NCBI RefSeq assembly: GCF_002953255.1
Contig: NZ_CP026498.1
Coordinates: forward strand, 7,819,939-7,883,938
Source of the DNA: Streptomyces sp. CB01881
Lineage (GTDB): Bacteria; Actinomycetota; Actinomycetes; Streptomycetales; Streptomycetaceae
DNA length: 64,000 nucleotides
Direction of reading: 5' to 3'
This document shows positions 58,113 through 64,000 of this stretch, one piece after another. Every line of letters starts with the position of its first letter. Within the stretch, counting starts at the first letter, position 1. Both the position numbers and the translations under genes were made by a program. The notes under the pieces are model-generated. The model searched no databases, had not been told where the DNA came from, and worked only from the letters and a program-made list of their open reading frames with translations.

Positions 58113-58697
58113 ATGACGGCGGCCCATTCGCACGGAGGCCGGTCCCACACCGGCCGTTTGCTCGTCGCGACCCCCGTGCTCACCGACCCGAACTTCGCGC
58201 GGGCGGTGGTGCTCCTCCTCGACCACGACGCCGAGGGGGCGCTCGGCGTCGTCCTGAACAGACCGACGCCGGTCAAGGTCGGCAGTGTGCTGGACGGCTG
58301 GGGCGGCCTGGTCGGTCCGCCGGCCGTGGTGTTCCAGGGCGGTCCGGTCGCCCTGGACTCGGCGCTCGGCCTGGCGGTGGCGCCGGGGGAGCCGGGCACC
58401 GTCGAACCGCTCGGCTGGCGGCGGGTGCACGGCGCGATCGGCCTGGTGGACCTGGAGGCGCCGCCCGAGGTGCTGGCCGGGGAGCTGGGCGGGCTGCGGA
58501 TCTTCGCCGGGTACGCGGGCTGGTCGCCGGGGCAGCTGGAGGCGGAGGTCGACTCCGGCGCCTGGTACCTGGTGGACTGCGAGCCGGGCGACATCTCCAG
58601 CCCCGAGCCGGAGCGGCTCTGGCGTGCGGTGCTGCGCCGCCAGCGCGGCCCGCTGGCACTGCTCGCGACGTACCCGGACGACCCCACGCTGAACTGA
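58113..58697 (+). CDS. YqgE/AlgH family protein
   Basis: 194 aa. It begins with the family pattern GRLLVATPVLTDPNFARAVVLLLDHDAEGALGVVLNRPT and ends with GPLALLATYPDDPTLN. The fold is known but the function is not, although the family is widespread. The ATG at 58113 has GTGAGG just upstream. Confidence 0.93.
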   Translation: MTAAHSHGGRSHTGRLLVATPVLTDPNFARAVVLLLDHDAEGALGVVLNRPTPVKVGSVLDGWGGLVGPPAVVFQGGPVALDSALGLAVAPGEPGTVEPLGWRRVHGAIGLVDLEAPPEVLAGELGGLRIFAGYAGWSPGQLEAEVDSGAWYLVDCEPGDISSPEPERLWRAVLRRQRGPLALLATYPDDPTLN

Positions 58698-58760
58698 CGT
58701 GCGACCGCCCCGGGCGCGACACTGGCCCGCTTTCCCGGGGCCCCCATAGACTTGGCACCC

Positions 58761-59042
58761 ATGAGCACTCTTGAGCCCGAGCGCGGCCTCGGCACCGGCA
58801 CCCTGGTCGAGCCCGTCCCGCAGGTGTCCAACGGGGACGGCGACCACGAGCGCTTCGCGCACTACGTCCAGAAGGACAAGATCATGGAGAGTGCGCTCTC
58901 CGGATCCCCCGTGGTGGCGCTCTGCGGCAAGGTCTGGGTGCCCGGGCGCGACCCGAAGAAGTACCCGGTCTGTCCGATGTGCAAGGAGATCTACGACGGC
59001 ATCGGCAAGCCCCAGGACGGCAAGGGCGGCGACGACAAGTAG
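58761..59042 (+). CDS. DUF3039 domain protein
   Basis: 93 aa. The core contains FAHYVQKDKIMESALSGSPVVALCGKVWVPGRDPKKYPVCPMCKEIYD with one Cys and a CPMC pair, a likely zinc site. It is a conserved actinobacterial family of unknown function. TAGACT ends eight bases before the ATG and no ribosome binding site is visible, suggesting leaderless expression. Confidence 0.9.
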   Translation: MSTLEPERGLGTGTLVEPVPQVSNGDGDHERFAHYVQKDKIMESALSGSPVVALCGKVWVPGRDPKKYPVCPMCKEIYDGIGKPQDGKGGDDK

Positions 59043-59084
59043 GCCGCCGGCCCGGCCCGTTTTGCACAGTGGACCATTTCGCGA

Positions 59085-59100
59085 AGTGGTCTATGCCAAT
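59085..59100 (+). promoter_or_regulatory. DasR-responsive element (dre)
   Basis: AGTGGTCTATGCCAAT matches the DasR consensus A(G/C)TGGTCTAGACCA(G/C)T at 13 of 16 positions. It lies 27 bases before the hexosaminidase ATG. DasR is the GntR repressor of chitin and N-acetylglucosamine genes in Streptomyces. An imperfect second half-site (AGTGGACCATTT) is just upstream. Confidence 0.75.
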
Positions 59101-59127
59101 TGAGCCGGGCGGGGGCAGGATGGCGGG

Positions 59128-60738
59128 ATGGACCTCATCCCCGCCCCCTTGAGCTCCGTCCGCCTCCAGGACCAGGACTTCCCCCTCGACCGCGGCACCA
59201 CCCTCACCGCCCCGGCCTCGCTGGCCGGTGCCGAGCGGTGGTTGCGGGCCTCGCTGACCGCGGCGACCGGACTGCCGCTCGCCCCCGGGCGGCCCGGTGA
59301 GGGCGTCGAACTGGTGCACGACGAGACGCTGGCCGGCGAGGCGTACCGGCTCTCGGTACGCCCCGGCCGTGCCGTGATCACCGCCGGAGGCCCGGCCGGC
59401 GCGCTCTGGGGCGCGCAGACGCTGCGCCGGCTGCTCGGCCCGGACGCCTACCGCCGGGCCCCGCTGCGCGACGGCGGCTGGGTGCTGCCGGGCACCGACA
59501 TCGAGGACGCCCCCCGCTTCGCCTGGCGCGGCGCGCTGCTGGACGTCGCCCGGCACTTCCTCCCCAAGGCCGACGTCCTGCGCTTCGTCGACCAGCTCTC
59601 CGCGCACAAGCTCAACGTGCTGCACCTGCACCTGACCGACGACCAGGGCTGGCGGCTGGAGATCAAGCGTTACCCGAAACTGGCGGAGCAGGCCTCCTGG
59701 CGCGAGCGCTCGATGGTCGGCTACCGGGCCGGCGGGCGGCGTGACGACCGCCCGCACGGCGGCTTCTACACCCAGGACGACGTGCGCGAGATCGTCGCGT
59801 ACGCAGCCGAGCGGGCGGTCACCGTCGTCCCGGAGATCGACCTGCCGGGCCACTCGCAGGCCGCCATCGCCGCCTACCCGGAGCTGGGCAACACCGACGT
59901 GGTGGACACCGCGGCGCTGGGCGTCTGGACCGACTGGGGCGTCAGTCACAACGTGCTCAACCCCTCCGAGGCCACCCTCCGCTTCTTCGAGGGCGTGCTG
60001 GAAGAGGTGCTGGAGCTCTTCCCGTCCGAGTTCATCCACCTCGGCGGCGACGAGTGCCCCAAGGAGCAGTGGAAGGACAGCGCGGCCGCCCAGGCGCGGA
60101 TCCGGGAACTGGGCCTGGCCAACGAGGACGAGCTGCAGAGCCACGTGATCCGGCACTTCGACCGCTGGCTGGCCGGGCGCGGGCGCCGGCTGATCGGGTG
60201 GGACGAGATCCTGGAGGGCGGCCTGGCCCCCGGTGCGGCCGTCTCCTCCTGGCGCGGATACGGCGGCGGGATCGCCGCCGCGCAGGCCGGTCACGACGTG
60301 GTGATGTGCCCCGAGCAGCACGTCTACCTGGACCACCGGCAGGCGCCGGGCCGGGACGAGCCGGTCCCGGTCGGCTTCGTCCGCACCCTGGAGGACGTCT
60401 ACCGGTTCGAGCCGGTGCCGGCGCAGCTGGACGAGGCCGCGGCCCGCCGGGTGATCGGCACCCAGGCCAACCTGTGGACCGAGTTCATGGACAGCGCCCG
60501 GGACGTCGACTACCGGGCCTTCCCCCGGCTCGCGGCCTTCGCCGAGGTCGCCTGGTCCGCGCTGCCCGCCGACCCGGCCGCGCGCGACTACGCCGGCTTC
60601 GAGCGCCGGATGGAGGCCCACCGGGCCGTGCTGGACGCGCTCGGCGTCGAGTACCGGCCGGCCGCCGGGCCGCACCCCTGGCAGCGCCGGCCCGGCGTGC
60701 TCGGCCGCCCGCTCGACGGAGCGCCGCCGGCCGTCTGA
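59128..60738 (+). CDS. Beta-N-acetylhexosaminidase, GH20
   Basis: 536 aa. An N-terminal GH20b domain (about 1-125) precedes the catalytic barrel with HLHLTDDQGWRLEI and the catalytic pair D308-E309 in HLGGDECP. No signal peptide is apparent, so it is probably intracellular and cleaves GlcNAc from imported chitooligosaccharides or muropeptides. The dre upstream indicates DasR control. Confidence 0.94.
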   Translation: MDLIPAPLSSVRLQDQDFPLDRGTTLTAPASLAGAERWLRASLTAATGLPLAPGRPGEGVELVHDETLAGEAYRLSVRPGRAVITAGGPAGALWGAQTLRRLLGPDAYRRAPLRDGGWVLPGTDIEDAPRFAWRGALLDVARHFLPKADVLRFVDQLSAHKLNVLHLHLTDDQGWRLEIKRYPKLAEQASWRERSMVGYRAGGRRDDRPHGGFYTQDDVREIVAYAAERAVTVVPEIDLPGHSQAAIAAYPELGNTDVVDTAALGVWTDWGVSHNVLNPSEATLRFFEGVLEEVLELFPSEFIHLGGDECPKEQWKDSAAAQARIRELGLANEDELQSHVIRHFDRWLAGRGRRLIGWDEILEGGLAPGAAVSSWRGYGGGIAAAQAGHDVVMCPEQHVYLDHRQAPGRDEPVPVGFVRTLEDVYRFEPVPAQLDEAAARRVIGTQANLWTEFMDSARDVDYRAFPRLAAFAEVAWSALPADPAARDYAGFERRMEAHRAVLDALGVEYRPAAGPHPWQRRPGVLGRPLDGAPPAV

Positions 60739-60834
60739 CGGGGGAGGGTCCCCGAGACGTTCGGGAACTTCTGAGTGGTCATCTGACGTCAAGAACAGAT
60801 GAACATCTGCTTCGGTCCGGTCCGGGCCGGAGCA

Positions 60835-60850
60835 GATACCGCCCGGTATC
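60835..60850. promoter_or_regulatory. Inverted repeat upstream of the XDH-type operon
   Basis: GATACC-GCCC-GGTATC is a perfect 6-bp palindrome in the 298-base gap between the hexosaminidase and the FAD subunit gene, about 190 bases before the GTG. It is a candidate operator. The rest of the gap shows a CATCTG/CAGATG stem near 60780-60800 and no gene. Confidence 0.45.
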
Positions 60851-61036
60851 CGTCCCAATCGGGCAGTTCCGTTCGCCCGTCCCGAAATGATCATCGAGCA
60901 TTGTGTGCCAGAGTTGCCCAACCCGGCCCGATCGCCCGTACCCTACGGGCCAGGCCGGGCTGCCGACGCGGACACCCCGGCCGAGGCCTGCGGGCGGCAG
61001 GCGATCGATGAGCAAGTGGAGCACGGTGGGACCCAG

Positions 61037-61918
61037 GTGAACCGGACGATCATGCTGCCGGCCTCCCTCGACGAGGCCGTCGACGCGCTGGCCTCCCACC
61101 CGGCCGCGGTGCCGGTGGCCGGCGCCACCGACCTGATGGAGGCCGTCAACGCCGGACGACTGCGCCCTGCCGCCCTGATCGGCCTCGGCCGCATCACCGA
61201 ACTGCGCGGCTGGCGCTACGAGGACGGCGGCACCGCCGTCCTCGGCGCCGGGCTCACCCACGCCCGGATGGACCGGCCCGACTTCGCCGCGCTCATCCCC
61301 GCCCTCGCCGACGCCGCCCGCACCGCCGGACCCCCGCAGGTGCGCAACGTCGGCACCCTCGGCGGCAACATCGCCACGGCCGCCCCGGCGGGCGACACCC
61401 TCCCGGTGCTCACCGCCCTGGAGGCCAGCGTCACCCTCGCGCGGGCCGGCGCCACCCGCGAGGTCCCGGTCAGCCACCTGCTCACCGGCCTCGACCCGCT
61501 GCGCCCCGGCGAACTGCTCACCTGGGTGCGCGTCCCGCTGCTGCACGCCCCGCAGGTCTTCCTCAAGGCCACCGGCCGCAGCGGCCCGGCCCGCGCCACC
61601 GCCTCCGTCGCGCTCGTCCTCGACCCCGCCCGGCGCGCCGTGCGCTGCGCCGTCGGCGCCGTCGCCCCCGTCCCGCTGCGGCCGCTGGAGGCCGAGGCGT
61701 GGGTGGCCGGCTGCATCGACTGGGACGGCAGCCGCGAGATCGACCCGGCCGCGACCGCCGCCTTCGGCGAGTACGTGGCCGCCGCCTGCGTGCCCGACAA
61801 CTACGGCGCCGAGGGCGCCTGGGAGGCCGTGACCGAGGGGCCGAGCGCGGCCGCCGTCCGGCTACGGCGTACCGTGTCGGTGCTGGCCCGACGGGCACTG
61901 GGAAGGGCGCTGAAGTGA
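61037..61918 (+). CDS. Xanthine dehydrogenase family protein, FAD-binding subunit
   Basis: 293 aa. FAD_binding_5 motifs are VPVAGATDLMEAVNAG and RNVGTLGGNIATAAPAGD, followed by a CO-dehydrogenase flavoprotein C-terminal domain. It passes electrons from the Fe-S subunit to NAD+ or another acceptor. GTG at 61037 follows GGTGGGA and starts VNRTIMLPASLDEAV. Its stop overlaps the Fe-S subunit start (GTGA). Confidence 0.93.
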   Translation: MNRTIMLPASLDEAVDALASHPAAVPVAGATDLMEAVNAGRLRPAALIGLGRITELRGWRYEDGGTAVLGAGLTHARMDRPDFAALIPALADAARTAGPPQVRNVGTLGGNIATAAPAGDTLPVLTALEASVTLARAGATREVPVSHLLTGLDPLRPGELLTWVRVPLLHAPQVFLKATGRSGPARATASVALVLDPARRAVRCAVGAVAPVPLRPLEAEAWVAGCIDWDGSREIDPAATAAFGEYVAAACVPDNYGAEGAWEAVTEGPSAAAVRLRRTVSVLARRALGRALK

Positions 61919-63309
61919 CCACTGACCCCATCGAGACCCTCGACGCCGGTCTGTTCGACCATGCGCCCGTCAGCCGCGAGCTGCGCCCCTGCGCCTCCTA
62001 CACGCTGCGGGTCAACGGTTTCGAACGGCCCGTCACCGACGCCTGGATCGGCGAGAGCCTGCTCTACGTGCTGCGCGAGCGGCTCGGCCTGGCCGGTGCC
62101 AAGGACGGCTGCGAGCAGGGCGAGTGTGGCGCCTGCTCGGTGCAGGTCGACGGGCAGCTGGTGGCCGGCTGCCTGGTGCCCGCCGCACTGGCCGCGGACA
62201 GCGAGATCAACACCGTCGAGGGCCTCTCGGCCGCCGGCGGCGCCAGCGACGTCCAGCAGGCGCTGGCCGAGTCCGGCGCGGTGCAGTGCGGCTACTGCAC
62301 GCCCGGCATGGCTATGGCCGTGCACGACCTGCTCCAGCGCAACCACCGGCCCACCGATGTCGAGGCCCGTCAGGCGCTCTGCGGCAACCTCTGCCGCTGC
62401 ACCGGCTACCGGGGCGTGCTGGCCGCGGTCCAGAGCATCGCCGACGCGCGTGCGGTCGAGGCCGAGGACGCCGGGGACGCGCCCGCCGGGGAGCCGGCCG
62501 GTGAGGCCGCCGCCCAGAACGCGGGGACCCCGCTCCCGGCCGCGCCGGAGGAGCCCGGGCAGACGGCCGGGCCGACGGTGTACACCGACGAGGACGCCTG
62601 GATCGAGCACGTCCCGCAGCCGCCCGCCGAGGAGGCCCAGGCCGTCGTCGGGACCACCGCCGGCACGGGCGTCGGCGTCGGCATGCAGTACGGCACGCCG
62701 GACGACCAGGGCGGCTACGACACGGGCGTCTACGACACCGCGGTGCTGCCGCCCGTGCCGGTCATCCCCGCGCAGGCCGACGGCCAGGGCTACTACCCGC
62801 AGCAGGGCTACCCCGAGCAGACCGTCTACCAGGAGACGGCCGGCCTGGGGAGCGCCGGGCAGGGCATGGGCGCGCCGGGCACGGGCGTGCACGACGTCGG
62901 CATGCAGGGGATGGGCGGGCAGCCCGCCCCGGCCCACGGCGGCTACACACCTGGCGCCTTCCCCGACGGTGGCTATCCGCAGCCCGGCTACGACGCCGCC
63001 CCGCCGTACGACGCCGCCCCGCCGTACGAGGCCGCCTCGCCGTACGACGGCCCGGTCTACGAGCCGACCCCCGCGCACGGCGTCCCCGTACCCGGCGCCG
63101 CCTTCGACGGCACCGGGTACGACGGCACCGGGTACGACGGCCCCGGCTTCGAGGCCCCCGCCTTCGACGGCACGCCCGCGCACGGCACGCCGTACGTCGC
63201 CACGCCCCCGCACGGCGTCCCGGCCGAGGGCACCGCCCCCGCCGGGGTCCCGTACGGTGCCACCCCCGCCCACGGCATCCGGCTCCCCGAGGACGACCAC
63301 GCATCATGA
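61915..63309 (+). CDS. (2Fe-2S) subunit of XDH-type enzyme with long repetitive tail
   Basis: 464 aa. The first 180 residues are a normal small subunit: plant-type ferredoxin cluster ligands C66, C71, C74, C86 and the second cluster C125, C128, C160, C162 (CGYCTPG, CRCTGYR). Residues 181-464 form a tail rich in Gly, Pro, Tyr and Ala, with repeats such as AAPPYD, GTGYD and PAHG. Usual family members are about 160-200 aa. The tail keeps an open frame to a stop that overlaps the next ATG, so it is part of the gene. Its role is unknown. Confidence 0.93.
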   Translation: MTTDPIETLDAGLFDHAPVSRELRPCASYTLRVNGFERPVTDAWIGESLLYVLRERLGLAGAKDGCEQGECGACSVQVDGQLVAGCLVPAALAADSEINTVEGLSAAGGASDVQQALAESGAVQCGYCTPGMAMAVHDLLQRNHRPTDVEARQALCGNLCRCTGYRGVLAAVQSIADARAVEAEDAGDAPAGEPAGEAAAQNAGTPLPAAPEEPGQTAGPTVYTDEDAWIEHVPQPPAEEAQAVVGTTAGTGVGVGMQYGTPDDQGGYDTGVYDTAVLPPVPVIPAQADGQGYYPQQGYPEQTVYQETAGLGSAGQGMGAPGTGVHDVGMQGMGGQPAPAHGGYTPGAFPDGGYPQPGYDAAPPYDAAPPYEAASPYDGPVYEPTPAHGVPVPGAAFDGTGYDGTGYDGPGFEAPAFDGTPAHGTPYVATPPHGVPAEGTAPAGVPYGATPAHGIRLPEDDHAS

Positions 63310-64000
63310 CGTCGCCTACCGACATCGGCGCAGCGCCCCAGCAGGACGGTGACGAGGGCGGCGCAGCGGAGCCGTTCGGGCTCGGCAGCTCCCCGCTGCG
63401 CAGCGACGCCCTGCCGAAGGCGCTCGGCATCTACCCGTACGCCGCCGACCTCTGGGCCGAGGGCCTGCTCTGGGGCGCGGTGCTGCGCTCGCCCCATCCG
63501 CACGCCCGGATCAACGGCATCGACACCTCCGCCGCGCTCGCCCTGCCCGGCGTGCACGCCGTGGTCACCGCCGCCGACCTGCCGGCCGGCCCGGACGGCG
63601 GCTTCGACGGCGCCCCGGCCGGCCCGATCGTCGCCGACCGGCCGGTGCTCGCCGCCGGGGTGGTCCGCCACCACGGCGAGCCGGTCGCCGCCGTCGCCGC
63701 CGACCACCCGGACACCGCCCGTCTCGCCGTCGGCCTGATCGTCGTCGACTACGAGCCGCTGGAGGCGGTCACCGACCCCGAGCAGTCCTTCACCGCCCCG
63801 GCGCTGCACCCGGACGGCAACCTCTTCCGCCACCTGCCGCTGCGCACCGGGGACCCGGAGGCGGCCGGCGAGATCATCGTCGAGGGGCTCTACCAGGTCG
63901 GACGGCAGGACCCGGCGCCGCTGGGCGCCGAGGCGGGCCTGGCCGTGCCGCGCCCGGACGGCGGCGTCGAGCTGCACCTGTCCTCCACGGACCCGCACGG
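63306..64000 (+). CDS. Xanthine dehydrogenase family protein, molybdopterin-binding subunit (partial)
   Basis: The frame is open from ATG 63306 to the window edge (about 231 residues). It contains the N-terminal a/b hammerhead domain (GIYPYAADLWAEGLLWGAVLRSPHPHARI), a VVDYEPLEAVTDPEQSF segment and YQVGRQDPAPLGAEAGLAVP, the start of the Mo-cofactor domain. The ATG overlaps the Fe-S subunit stop. The substrate (xanthine, other purine or aldehyde) cannot be decided from this part. Confidence 0.92.
   Translation, partial: MTSPTDIGAAPQQDGDEGGAAEPFGLGSSPLRSDALPKALGIYPYAADLWAEGLLWGAVLRSPHPHARINGIDTSAALALPGVHAVVTAADLPAGPDGGFDGAPAGPIVADRPVLAAGVVRHHGEPVAAVAADHPDTARLAVGLIVVDYEPLEAVTDPEQSFTAPALHPDGNLFRHLPLRTGDPEAAGEIIVEGLYQVGRQDPAPLGAEAGLAVPRPDGGVELHLSSTDPH

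Overview
The window is a piece of the conserved core chromosome of a Streptomycetaceae actinomycete (Streptomyces or Kitasatospora-like). The evidence is the very high GC content, frequent GTG starts, mtrAB-lpqB, a complete cvnABCD conservon with two cytochromes P450, a large ~180 kDa-class NAD-glutamate dehydrogenase, and a tmRNA encoding the tag ANTKRDSQQFALAA. I see no phage, integrase, transposase, insertion sequence or CRISPR array. As far as I can judge this is ordinary chromosome, with interest in details of individual loci rather than in a transferred island.

Layout. 1-330: 3' end of 23S rRNA, 5S rRNA and rrn terminator. 816-6354 (minus): five-gene operon of a DUF58 protein, MoxR ATPase, DUF4350 and DUF4129 membrane proteins and a polytopic membrane protein, diverging from mtrA-mtrB-lpqB (6644-11325), the envelope two-component system and its lipoprotein. 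11396-16040: ComF-type phosphoribosyltransferase, long hibernation factor HPF, a NarL-type regulator, a YcaQ-like DNA glycosylase and a GNAT acetyltransferase. 16292-19049: secA, whose reading frame is broken once near 17680. 19202-22778: Rv3235-family protein, patatin-like hydrolase, DUF6912 protein and HAD hydrolase. 22958-29862: pruA and NAD-glutamate dehydrogenase, together converting pyrroline-5-carboxylate to glutamate and then 2-oxoglutarate.

30401-36876 is the most distinctive locus. A G-protein-like conservon (cvnA-D) is followed by an ExxR-less CYP157-type P450, a canonical CYP154-like P450 and a crotonase-fold enzyme, with start/stop overlaps at most joints. 37050-38740 holds an ECF-like sigma factor and its overlapping membrane partner. 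38872-45480 is a phosphorylation-linked group: an EssC-like FHA/FtsK ATPase opposite two Hanks-type kinases. 45560-53786 holds prfB, a tiny zinc-ribbon membrane protein, ftsEX, a carboxy-terminal protease, smpB, ssrA and a HelR-type helicase, i.e. translation quality control plus division. 54122-59042 holds malic enzyme, HU, murA, an AlgH protein and a DUF3039 protein. 59128-60738 is a GH20 hexosaminidase with a DasR-like site. 61037-64000 is an xanthine-dehydrogenase-type operon (FAD, 2Fe-2S, molybdopterin subunits) that runs off the end; its 2Fe-2S subunit has a very long repetitive tail.

Regulatory signals that can be read include strong intrinsic terminators (two with C(UUCG)G loops), several promoters ending in TAGGCT or TAGGAT, a set of genes whose -10 box lies only 6-9 nt from the start codon (probably leaderless), and several perfect inverted repeats upstream of metabolic genes.
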